A stretch of 64,000 nucleotides of DNA from Whalleya microplaca. Taxonomy: Eukaryota; Ascomycota; Sordariomycetes; Xylariales; Xylariaceae. The notes beneath the pieces are model-generated. The model did not search any database, had not been told where the DNA came from, and worked only from the letters and a program-made list of their open reading frames with translations. The stretch lies in assembly GCA_022497155.1 (NCBI GenBank), contig MU385723.1, forward strand, positions 682,001 to 746,000, in the 5' to 3' direction. This document shows, piece by piece, positions 37,018 through 46,972 of this stretch; the first letter of the stretch is position 1; each line of letters begins with the position of its first letter. Made by a program: the position numbers and the translations under genes.

Positions 37018-39879
37018 ATGACGGCCAAGACGAAGACACCATCCAACCCGCTGAATGGGTTGCACACGGCCGGTATCTTCTCCGATGTGAGCATTGATGG
37101 TCCCGATATTGGGACTCTTGTTCTCATTGTCGACCGAGCCAAGAATTTGCCCAACCGGAAGACCATTGGGAAGCAGGATCCCTACTGTGCTGCACGGTTG
37201 GGAAAGGAAGCAAAGAAGACGACCACAGACATCCGAGGTGGCCAAACTCCAAAATGGTACGTCCTCGATGTGTAACCAGGAATGACAATGTAAACTCAAT
37301 ACTAACTGCTCTATTTTTGATGTAGGGACCAGGAACTTCGATTCACTGTCCACGACTCGCCCGATTACTATCAATTGAAGTTGTCAGTGTTCAACGACGA
37401 CAAGAAGACTGATCTGATCGGCGAGACATGGATCGACCTGCGCGACATCATCGTTCTAGGTGGAGGTCAAAGTGATCAGTGGCACAGTCTGACTTGCAGA
37501 GGCAAATATGCCGGCGAGATCAGGATTGAGACCACATATTATGACAATCGCCCAAAGTTGGAGAAACCGGCAGCAAAGCCAAGGCCTGTGGCCTCGTTCG
37601 CTGACCTGAGCGGCGCCGCCGGATCTCAGAAGACCCCGGTGAAGCGGCGCCCGTTGCCATCTGATCCTGTTACTGGTCAAGCACCTTCGCCGCCAGTGGC
37701 CGAGCATGTTCACACGCCGCCTAGGCCCCAGCCAAACCCCCCAAGTTCGTTCATCCCAAATCAGTCACCGTTACAAACTGTCGAGTATGGAACTCCACCT
37801 TCCAACAGGCACATCAACCAGCCGGATCAGTACTCACAGGCGCAGCTTAATGGGAGTCAGTACTCGACTCCGCCTCCGCGAGCAGATATACCACAACACC
37901 GGACGTTAGACAGAAATTATAAGTTTCCTCCTTACGATCCTTACGAGAACGAACATCTCCGTAATTCAGATCCTGCATATTCGCGGACATATGAGCAAGA
38001 TATAAGGACATCCTACAGTCATGGTCAAGTACCATATGAGTCCCCTTCACCATCGAGTCGCCACCACCGGCAACCAGTTGAGGATGATGACCGTCCTCCA
38101 CCTCCCCCGGTTCACAGGGTTCGGAACAGTAGTGGGAATTTGCACGAGATGGCGACGCAGCACAAGGCTACGCCGCCAATGAGGCACGATGTCCTACGCA
38201 ATGAAGCTCATCGACACTCAATTTCGTCCCCATCATCGTCTTACCCAGGCCGGCCTACGTACCGTCCGTATGAATCGGCACCTGATATGCAAAACGCAGC
38301 ACAATTCCACGAAATCGATTCAAATCACGCTTCGCCTCCACGGCATCATTCATATGATTCAACATATGACTCTCATCATCGGTCGATGCAGCCGACAGTA
38401 GAGGATGTTCCGGAATCTTGGACGCCGCCTAATGCTCGGCCGCAAGCCATGGCCTCTCGAGTACCACAGTATGACGAACGCGAGTACAACCAAGTACCGA
38501 GTCCAGCGCCATTAAATTTAAACGGGCGTGGCAGCGGATCGCCTGCACGTTATAGCCCTGCTGCTCCCCTGCCGTCTCAACAGCACTACGACACCAATGG
38601 CTACAGCACCTCACCACCGCCGATGTCTGCAGATGACTTCTCCCAGGCACTTACCTTAGCCTCTCGTCCGTATGCTAATCAACATACTCGCTACTCGAGT
38701 CACCCAAATGATGTCGAAGATGTCCGAATGCGAAGGCCGAGCGATTATGATATGCCTCCAGTTCCTCCCACGTTAGTTCCTGGTGTTGACCCAGCACTGG
38801 CACGTGAGATTTCGGATCAATTTCATCAGGAAAGGAAGCAGGAACGACGGTATACACAACCGCCTCCAGTGAATACGCCACCTAGAGGGAGGCAGCACAG
38901 CGAGCCTCCATCAAACTACGTTGCCCACTACTCACCCCATGGCCATCATCCAAGCAGCTCAAGGAACTATGACATGACCATGGTCCCTTATTCTAGCGGG
39001 CCGGTTACGCCTCCGGCGCCAGCACCAGTTTCACAATCTCGGGGCTTGTCTCCAAGCCCAACACCTAATCACACAATCAAGCGCAAGTCAGTCAGTCCAG
39101 CGCCTCCCCCAACGGAAGGTCGAAGATTATCCGGCGTGCCTTTCGGACCGGATGATTATGACGAGTTGAACCCTTCCGTGGCATCAACCAAAGATCCTAA
39201 GTCTTCAGAGTACACCAACGCAGACGGGAAAATAGTCACCGCAGACGGCCGCGAGGTCGACCCCTCAGACCATCTTCCCATGGACACCTGGGCGCCGGAA
39301 CCCGAGCCGAAAAAGCCCGCGCCGGCCCCGGAGACGCGATCGCGCCCCGTGCCCACGGGCGCGCAGCCGATGCCGCCGTCGGGCCGCCGCCCGCTGCGCA
39401 TCGCCGCGCGCCCGCAGTCCATGGCCGTCGTCACGCCGCCCCTCGACGTCACGCCGTCGCCGCCCGCGAGCACGGGCCGCAACCGCCTGCAGAAGAAGGC
39501 GGCGCACCGCGCCTCCGCGCTGCCCGCGCTGCCCGCGCCCCCCGTCGCCCCGCTCGGGCCCGCCACGCCGCACCAGCGCAACAGCACGCCGCCGCGCGCG
39601 CTCGTGCGCGCTAGCACGTTCGACTACGAGAACTACGGCCCGCCGTATGGGAGTAGTGGGAGTGGGAGTCCGGGGGTTGCGCGTCCGGGGTACGGGAGCG
39701 GCCCGCCCATCCCGGCTAAGGTCCCTATGATGAGCGGCGGTATGGGACCGGCTGTGGTGGGAGGGGGAGGAGGACCCCGCGGTGGTGGGGGAGGGGGAGG
39801 CGAGGATTGGGCGCTCATGGAGGAGATGAGCAAGATCGATATCGGTGCCGGCCGAGCTAGGCGCCACGGCGGGTACTGA
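37018..39879 (+). CDS. fic1: C2-domain cytokinesis protein (Inn1/Fic1 type)
   Basis: Two exons: 37018-37256 and 37326-39879, giving about 930 aa. A single N-terminal C2 domain spans about residues 28-150, with the Lys-Gln-Asp-Pro-Tyr-Cys motif, Trp-Asp-Gln-Glu-Leu-Arg-Phe-Thr-Val after the intron, and Asp-Leu-Ile-Gly-Glu-Thr-Trp-Ile-Asp-Leu. The remaining 780 residues are disordered and Pro/Ser/Tyr/His-rich, with many Pro-X-X-Pro stretches that could bind SH3 domains. This layout matches yeast Inn1 and fission yeast Fic1, which link the contractile ring to septum formation. The C-terminal 200 residues are encoded by markedly G+C-rich DNA (about 39290-39640), unlike the first half. Gly-rich runs lie near the end. 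Assignment as Inn1/Fic1 rests on architecture as well as C2 similarity. Confidence 0.82.
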
Positions 39880-41027
39880 GAATGAGAATAGGTAATGCTG
39901 CAGTAGGGTAGGTACGGGGACTTGGCTGGGCCCGACCTGCTTACGTCGAGATGATATGCATAATTTCTATCACGAGTACAAGAAAGAGACAAAGAAAGAA
40001 AGAAGGGAGGGAGGGAGACCGGGCGGCGTTAGTGTTGTATAGTATAATATTAGAGCGGAGGAAAGGACACGGAGGGAGGGAGGACAGAGCACGGGCGGCT
40101 TGTGGCTTCTTCCTGCTTTTGTGTTGTTTTCGGTTGGTCAGGTTGGTTTTTCCTTTCTCGTATACTAGGGCATCTTTTCCTTTTTCTTTTTTTCTTGTCC
40201 CACCTGATTTCGCGGGTGGGGGTGGTAACAAACAGGATTTAGGCAAGGGGTTTTGTTAGTCAGGGTCAACCGGGTGTCAACTTGGAGGTAGACAGACAGT
40301 CAAGACAGACGTGCGGTGGAAAGGGAACAAAAAAAAATCCGGAATCTTCATGAGCGCGAGGAAATGAAATGTCGCAGATGCTCAAAAAGAAAGGGGGGGA
40401 TGAAAGGATGGATGGATGGAGGGATATGTGTTGCTGCTGCGTCCGAATCTTAGTTTGGACTCTTGTAAACACTTACTTACACTTAGACGTTGGAGGGGAT
40501 TTCGCGAACCGAGTCCAGCTAACTAGCTCAATCAGGGGAAGTAGATATACCCCTTGAGAATATACAAAACGAGCTTTTGAAAGAAAGAAGTTACCTTGCG
40601 TGTTTCGTATTTACATTAGAGATGGGCAGGTATTTAAAGGCGACGGCGGTGAGTAGAAGGGCAAAGAGGTCCACATTGGATAGGACGGTAGTCTTCTAGA
40701 AAGGTTCCACGGTTCCGGGACTTTGTCTAGGCACACACACACACATAAGTCTATTACCTATCGTTGTGTGCAACTCTATCTTGACGTGTACGTATGTATG
40801 GTATGTCCTTTTTCTACACGGCGCGCCTTAGATAGACGGCGAAGCTTTTGTACCCAGATACCGAATCATTCCTCTCACAATCGTGGTTTTCCGACCAAGA
40901 ACGCCGTCGCAATGCAATTACAGCCAGTCAACCAATCAAGCCATCACTTCTCCTTTTTCTCCTATTCCTTTCGTCCGTCTCTAAACAGATAGGTAGATTA
41001 GATAGATAGGCAGTAGTAATCAATCAA
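39880..41027. other. Convergent 3' spacer
   Basis: Between the 3' ends of the C2-domain gene and UTP15. Purine-rich AAAGAAAG/GGGAGGGA run at about 39980-40020 and a short (AC)n run near 40732. No gene seen; several short frames overlap these simple sequences. Confidence 0.45.
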
Positions 41028-42635
41028 TCAGTCCATGCCCAGCAGCAAGCTCCCCAGCATGCCGCCCGTCTGCGTGGCCATCTGGGCCCTCTCGACCTCC
41101 TGGCGGACGCGGCGATGCAGGGTCTTGAAGCCGGCCTGGAGCTCGGCGCTGGCGCCGGCGAACTCCGAGTACAGGTCCAGCAAGTGCATGGCGACGTCGA
41201 CGCAGACGCCGACGTAGCGCGGGTCGACGATGTGGGTCTGGACCCAGCGCAGGACGGGCTGGACGGAGGCCTCGTCGCGGCCCTCGAGCGCCTCGCGCAG
41301 CGCGCTGCGGTGCCGCAGCGCCATCAGCACCGTCAGCACCGTCAGCGGCCCGTGGTCCTTCGCCTCCGGGTCCAGCACCCGGTCCAGCGCGCCCGCGAAC
41401 CGCCCGTGCCGCAGGTCCCGCTGCCAGGCTGTCTCGCGCCGCGGCCGCGACAGGTCGTTCGCGATCACCACGTCCGTGCCCTCGCCCGCTAGGTCCAGGC
41501 GCTTGGCGGCGCCGTGCCGCCGCTTGCGCTTCGTCTTCGCCTTGTCGTGCGTCGCGATCGTGCCCGCGAGCAGCGCCGCCATCTCCTTCTCGCGCTCGCG
41601 CTCGCGCGCGGCTTCGGGCCCGCTTAGGCGCGTGCGCAGTGAGAGGACGCCGGATTGCATGCCCACGGCTAGGTGGCGGTCGTCGTCGTTGGCGCCCGCG
41701 GTGATCACGCGCACGGAGAGGATGGGCGAGGGGTACTTGGCGCCGGCGACGACGTTCCAGCCGGTCGTCTCGAAGATCTTGACGTGGCCGTCTAGACCGC
41801 CGGACACGAGACGTCGGCCATTGGAGGCGAGGGACAGGGAGGTGACTGTTTTCTGGTGGTTTGATATTATGTGTTGCGGTTTGGCCGCCACGAGATCGAG
41901 GACGGAGATTTGGTTCTCGGAAGATGCGAGCACGGTCGTGCCAGAGGGGAGAGGTAGGACGTCCTCGATCGGTGCCGCATGCTTGAACGTCATGACGGCT
42001 GATCCTGATGTTCGGGGGTCCCAGAGCTTAACCGTCGCGTCGTAGCTACCAGAGACCAGCATGTTGGACATAGTGCCCGGCATGAAGCTGCCGCTGCGCA
42101 CGTAGTCGGCATGGCCCACGAACGTAGATGTACTTTCTTGCCCAGGTAGATCCCATAACCGCACGGTTTTGTCGTCGCTTGTGCTCATGAGGGTCGTCAG
42201 ATCCGCCGGCGAGAACTTGGTCGTCCATACTGGCTGCTTGTGCTGTGCCCACGTCTTTAAAATAGCCCGCGATCCGACATCAAATACCTGAATCTTGCCC
42301 GTGTCGTCTCCAGCCACGACTATTCGCCCATCGCGCCGCACGTCTCCGCTCCGCGCGATATCGCCAAACCGTGTGATAGTCTTGACCAGTTTCCTCGTCC
42401 TTATCGAGTAGATCTGGACTCGCGTACCGGTAGTGACGGCGAAGTAATCATTGTTGGAGGACCCAATGCTCGCTGGGTTTGCCGCAGGAACGGTGATATG
42501 GGTGACGGGGTATTGTGTCGGCGATGGGATTACGAGCTGGTTCTTGAATGACTTCCAATATCTTTGTTCAGCGGTAATTGGAGAAGGCCCCGAAGGTAGC
42601 TTCAGCTGTGGAAGTGGTGCCACTTCTGCCGCCAT
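41028..42635 (-). CDS. UTP15: UTP15, U3 snoRNP WD40 protein
   Basis: Single exon, 535 aa. The N terminus has the family Gln-Arg-Tyr-Trp-Lys-Ser-Phe-Lys-Asn motif. WD40 repeats follow, with clear units such as Val-Trp-Thr-Thr-Lys-Phe-Ser-Pro, Asp-Asp-Lys-Thr-Val-Arg-Leu-Trp-Asp, Gly-His-Ala-Asp-Tyr-Val-Arg and Ser-Tyr-Asp-Ala-Thr-Val-Lys-Leu-Trp-Asp. The C-terminal 150 residues form the UTP15_C helical domain after a Lys/Arg-rich linker. Utp15 is part of the t-UTP/UtpA complex that loads early on the 5' ETS of pre-rRNA in the nucleolus. The gene is G+C-rich, which produces a 271-codon antisense frame that I regard as a shadow. Confidence 0.95.
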   Translation of the reverse strand: MAAEVAPLPQLKLPSGPSPITAEQRYWKSFKNQLVIPSPTQYPVTHITVPAANPASIGSSNNDYFAVTTGTRVQIYSIRTRKLVKTITRFGDIARSGDVRRDGRIVVAGDDTGKIQVFDVGSRAILKTWAQHKQPVWTTKFSPADLTTLMSTSDDKTVRLWDLPGQESTSTFVGHADYVRSGSFMPGTMSNMLVSGSYDATVKLWDPRTSGSAVMTFKHAAPIEDVLPLPSGTTVLASSENQISVLDLVAAKPQHIISNHQKTVTSLSLASNGRRLVSGGLDGHVKIFETTGWNVVAGAKYPSPILSVRVITAGANDDDRHLAVGMQSGVLSLRTRLSGPEAAREREREKEMAALLAGTIATHDKAKTKRKRRHGAAKRLDLAGEGTDVVIANDLSRPRRETAWQRDLRHGRFAGALDRVLDPEAKDHGPLTVLTVLMALRHRSALREALEGRDEASVQPVLRWVQTHIVDPRYVGVCVDVAMHLLDLYSEFAGASAELQAGFKTLHRRVRQEVERAQMATQTGGMLGSLLLGMD

Positions 42636-43035
42636 CTTGAATCCACCCTAACGATGCTGTCGTGTGCCTCGTTGAAAAAAAATGAAACTTCGATATTTAG
42701 AGTTCCATCAATTATTTTTTTTCTCTAGGGTCGGTCAACTAGGCACTTCCCGCCGACGATCTAAGCCCAGTGAGGCTTGGTGGATCCCGATAAGAGATGA
42801 GATAAGAATAACGCGACATGTGGCTGGTAAGCTTGTGGAAGATTGAATTGCCTCGGCATCTTATGTGTATGTTGGTTAAAGCACACCGAGTAAGGAGTAA
42901 AGTGATGAGTAAGGTGATTCGTACCTACACTACAACATCTGTTGGAACTTGTCAAGGGATGTGATGTTTATCTTTTCAAGCAAATTAGTATTGCCTCACT
43001 AGTATCAAATTATTGTTATCATAAGTTCGCTCATC
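42636..43035. promoter_or_regulatory. Bidirectional promoter UTP15 / dienoyl-CoA isomerase
   Basis: The 400 bp between two divergent start codons. A short A/T run (42673-42725) lies on the UTP15 side. No extra gene. Confidence 0.5.
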
Positions 43036-44003
43036 ATGTCTCAATTAAGAGAATACTCGGATTTCAAGTATTTCATCGTCTCATCGCCAGCGGAATATGT
43101 TGCCCATGTCGAGATAAATCGCCCCCTCAAACTCAATGCCTTTCTTGAGGATATGTGGATAGAGATATCTAGGATATTCGCAAAGCTGTCCCATGACCCG
43201 GAGATTCGTGCCGTGGTGCTCTCTGGTGCAGGCGAACGAGCATTTACATCGGGCTTAGACGTTCAGGCAGCCAGCCAGAGTAGCGGCTTAGGCGATAGCG
43301 GTGAACAGCAACAACAAGATGGGGCGAGGAAGGCGACAGCACTGCGGCGACATATTGACGACTTTCAAAATTGCATAAGTCAGATTGAAAAGTGTGAAAA
43401 GCGTAGGCGAACCATCATTTCACAGTATTTGACCGCCATCAGCTAACGATGTTCCAGCCGTGATTTGCGTATTACACGGCGTCTCTATCGGCTTGGCGAT
43501 TGATATTTCTTGCTGCGCCGATGTACGAATTTGCTCGAAAGATGTCAAGTTTGCCGTCAAGGAGGTAGATATCGGCATAGCTGCGGACATCGGCACTCTG
43601 AGTAGATTGCCGAAAGTCGTCTCGAGTTTCTCATGGGTGAAGGATGTGTGCTTGTCTGCCAGGGGGTTTGGTGCCGAGGAGGCTCTTTCCGTTGGTTTCG
43701 TAAGCCAAGTGCTCGAGACTAAGCTCGAGGCCGTTGAGGCTGCTATCAAACTGGCATCTCTCATCTCATCAAAGAGCCCAGTCGCCGTTCAGGGCACGAA
43801 GGAACTATTGAATCACGCCAGAGACCACTCGGTTGAAGACAGTAAGTACTTATTTATCTAACATAGGAACTGGTTGATACTAAACACAATCAGGTTTGAG
43901 ATATACGAGGGTCTGGAACCAAGGAATGCTTCAGTCCAATGATATTAAGTCTGCGTTGTTGTCTGGACTCAAGAAGACTAATCCAAGGTTTGAGAAACTA
44001 TAG
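43036..44003 (+). CDS. Delta(3,5)-delta(2,4)-dienoyl-CoA isomerase
   Basis: Three exons: 43036-43402, 43458-43841, 43894-44003, giving about 286 aa. A crotonase fold is indicated by the first oxyanion-hole motif Arg-Ala-Phe-Thr-Ser-Gly-Leu-Asp and the second around His-Gly-Val-Ser-Ile-Gly-Leu. The stretch Glu-Val-Asp-Ile-Gly-Ile-Ala-Ala-Asp-Ile-Gly-Thr-Leu-X-Arg-Leu-Pro-Lys is the ECH1-type signature and supplies the acidic catalytic residues. The enzyme moves conjugated double bonds during beta-oxidation of unsaturated fatty acids. The C terminus is Glu-Lys-Leu, not a clean Ser-Lys-Leu peroxisome signal, and I see no strong mitochondrial presequence, so location is uncertain. The gene is convergent with TFB5, 238 bp away. 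Confidence 0.9.
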
Positions 44004-44241
44004 GCTAGAGTGAAAGGGTGGTGCTTGATGGGAGTGTAAGAGCATGCATGGAAGTGTTGGCATGATTACCATTATACAAAAATCAAGATTGTTGGCGTCT
44101 TGCAGTCTATTGTATCCTAGAATCTTTACCCCTAGATACTAAATCAGTGACTATTGTCTCATTCCTAAGGGCTTCGCTAAAGCTACCATGCCAACGCCAT
44201 GCCAATAGATCATGCATAGCCTATAACTGATGCGCCTTCAT

Positions 44242-44580
44242 TCATCGTACATCCCGGTCCGAATCGGAGTCGTTCTCTACGACAGGGACTGTCTCCTTCA
44301 GCCGCTGTTGCTTATCAGTAACCAGGCAGAAGAACAAGGGCCGAAAATGGATCATACTTCTTCAAGCTTCGCCTTCAACTTGGCAAGGACATTATCCTTG
44401 ATGATGAGGTGCGACTCGTCAAGATCCTCGACGAGGTATTCATTGTTTTCGCTATCAATATTGATGATGATGGACTTGATCGAAGGATCGCACTCGACCA
44501 AGGTGCCTGGTCATGCAGATCAGCACCTAATGAAAAGCATAGGAGGCCGAACAAAGCGTACCTTTGATGGCGCGAACCAT
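44242..44580 (-). CDS. TFB5: TFIIH subunit Tfb5 (GTF2H5/TTDA)
   Basis: Three exons: 44580-44562, 44506-44358, 44304-44242, giving 76 aa, the expected size (yeast and human about 71-72). The start Met-Val-Arg-Ala-Ile-Lys-Gly-Thr-Leu-Val-Glu-Cys-Asp-Pro-Ser-Ile-Lys is the family signature, followed by Glu-Asp-Leu-Asp-Glu-Ser-His-Leu. The acidic tail (Glu-Asn-Asp-Ser-Asp-Ser-Asp) comes from the third exon. If the second intron is ignored the protein would stop three bases later at 57 aa, so the donor at GTATGA and the CAG acceptor after CTGAT matter. Tfb5 stabilises TFIIH through Tfb2 and is needed for nucleotide-excision repair. Confidence 0.88.
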
Positions 44581-45743
44581 CTTGGTTTCTCCCCTCTTCG
44601 CCTGGTATCACCTTGCTTAATGTAATATAACTGTCGGTGTCTTCGTTAATGGAGTGTCTGACGATATGTGTAGCCAAGCTTCAGGCGTTGTAATTGTACG
44701 TGTTAGCCAACTTGGCCTTGCGTAGGTAGTGTCTAGACTGGAGAAAAAGGAACAATGCAGCTTTGCTTGAAAGTCTCCACACCCCCGGGAATTTTAAGCT
44801 TCCCGACGCGACCCTTGCATTATGTATCCACATAGGTGCAATGTGGGCGAGGTTACGTCAATAATATGTGGAATATGTGGCGGTGCATCACCTGGACTTG
44901 CTGGATTACAAGATTCCAAATTGACACACAGAACAAATGACATCGTGTATCCATTAATGGGTATTCAAGTAGAAAATATATCCCACTACGGGCTGTACGG
45001 GTCATCCAGCTCATAATTTGTCATTTGTCGTCCTTGGAAATATCTACATGTATTGCGCCACTATAGCCCTGCCTTGTAGGCATGTGCAGAAGCGAAGTAC
45101 CGTATTCCGTATGCAGGGTCCAGTACCCAATGAAATTCCAAGTTTTGGGTGATAGCGCCACATTTCTCTTGTGACAATAGATATTCCCCGAGCCTGCCGG
45201 ATTCCCAGCGATTGCGAGAAGTAGCTTCCGCCATGGAACCGTCCCTTTTATACTTTATAAGTGAATGACAGCCACTGTTTCGAAGGGACAAGTACTTAGG
45301 CACTTGTTTCTTCTCACCATCCAAATGCGACAAATATTTCTTCCCTTCTCTTGTGGCCCGCGTCGATCTTATGAGCTTATCTCATATATATTGTAGATCT
45401 CCTGTCGCATGGATGCATGAGAGAGATCTACACTATCGCAAGACGATCACCTCGTAATAGTAATCAATCTACTAGAGTTCTAGACACGTACAGTCGCCTA
45501 CGCTCTCTCCCTTACTTGTGCCACGAAAGTATTCCGCAAAGCGCATGCAAAGGGTCCTGTTCTCAAAGTCCTACCTAGCACCAACACGTTTCATCGGTGT
45601 CTGACAGCCAAGCGAGCGCTGAACTTTGCGATTCGCATTCGTAGCCTCACACCTGACTTGCATCGCGCCCATTCAGTTTGCCTCTTCGACCTTCGGCCAA
45701 GGCTCGTTCGACTTCATACCAAAAATACTAATAGAAATACCCG
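44581..45743. promoter_or_regulatory. Divergent intergenic region
   Basis: Between Tfb5 and the PPxY membrane-protein gene. No recognisable gene; a 90-codon minus-strand frame at 45061-45333 has no domain and was not called. Confidence 0.4.
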
Positions 45744-46444
45744 ATGGATAGAGACGAAGACTCGGGTAGCGTCTTTGAGAACTATCCGTTTGCAGTGAGT
45801 AGATTCCAGTGTTTACCTAATGTCTCTTTGTTTTGTTTCAAGAATATAGAAAATCCTAGTGTGGTATAGCCACGAGTCAAGGCCTCAGGAAGCAAATCTT
45901 GGAATTCGACATTATTTTCTAAACTGCGTAGAAGAAATAAATACTGACGCAACTATCGTAGTGGATACTAATACCACTGATCATCCTCGTGGCCGCGGGT
46001 ACCCTGCTCGTGTTTTACCGCTATCGTCGACGACAAAAGCTTCGCAGACTGTACGGCACCAATGCGCTGGAACGGGATCTCGAAGCCATGGGGCAGAGGG
46101 CTAGTGCCAGGCCTCCAAACGACCCGCGGGTAAGAGGTGGACACCGCACTGGGAGACGACGACGGAGTCTGAATAATCCCGGCCCAGAGGAAGGGCTGAA
46201 CGAGCTGGGCGAGCCCCCGCCGGCTTATACCGCTCCGCGGAAACATCCCGATGATTCGGAGGATATAGAATTGACGCCCATGGAGCATCCGGGGAGCACC
46301 ACAACAACGGTGGACGCGAGCACAAGCAGCCCTCCGGCGTATGATGCGGCGCAGCAAGGCACAGATCAGGCGCAGCCTGGGGCACCCCCTGCGACGACAG
46401 ATACGCCGGCGCCACCACCCAGAGCGGTCTTGAGTCCCAATTAG
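45744..46444 (+). CDS. Single-pass membrane protein with two PPxY motifs
   Basis: Two exons: 45744-45794 and 45962-46444, giving about 177 aa. The first exon codes for an acidic 17-residue N terminus. The second begins with one hydrophobic segment (about residues 18-36, Trp-Ile-Leu-Ile-Pro-Leu-Ile-Ile-Leu-Val) followed directly by a basic stop-transfer cluster (Arg-Tyr-Arg-Arg-Arg-Gln-Lys). By the positive-inside rule the C-terminal 140 residues are cytosolic. They are disordered and carry two PPxY motifs, Pro103-Pro-Ala-Tyr106 and Pro141-Pro-Ala-Tyr144, the docking sites for WW domains of Rsp5/Nedd4 ubiquitin ligases. The acceptor at 45961 was chosen for its CTGAC branch site and because it opens the membrane segment. 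I do not recognise a named family. A membrane-bound ubiquitin-ligase adaptor or cargo is the likely role, by inference. Confidence 0.75.
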
Positions 46445-46972
46445 GTTTCTTGCCTAAAGGATTCACGGCATATGAGTTTTCGTAGGATGATCGATATGTG
46501 GTACTGGACGGCAGGGCGCTTTAAGCTCGTTCGGCGCTTCACGTTCACGAAGTTATTGCAGGAATTATGTTCATTCGATGCAGCAAGGACTTCCGTACAT
46601 GATGACGCATCGGACGAAAGCGAGCTTGGAATTGGTTGCATGGAGTTATGGTCAGGTCGCATATGATATCACGATGATTTGGTCTTGTAAGGGTTTAGAA
46701 TTTTTGTGTGTAATTACGACGGCTTTCTAGACTCCAGCATCAGGGGGACACTAGAGCGCACTATGTATATTCCTTCTCACAGTAATGAATCTCGCAGATT
46801 CCCTCTCCAGCTAGATTCGTCCTATAGAAGGGATGATGCTAATGCCTCAAGAACAGATGTGCAAGCGCTTACTCCGATGCCGTTCATGTCGCGGCCTTTC
46901 TATGCTCTGTCGTTCCTTCAGATCTAAGTATATCTATGTTCAGACGAACGGTATACCGCCCCAGCCAAAACC
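46445..46972. other. Convergent 3' spacer
   Basis: Between the 3' ends of the PPxY protein and the aldo-keto reductase genes. Only short frames without domains. Confidence 0.45.

Noticed and set aside
39265..39867. 200-codon minus-strand frame
   Set aside because: Complement of the G+C-rich end of the C2-domain gene; Arg/Ala-rich shadow.
41230..42045. 271-codon plus-strand open frame
   Set aside because: Antisense to the G+C-rich UTP15 coding sequence; no domain.
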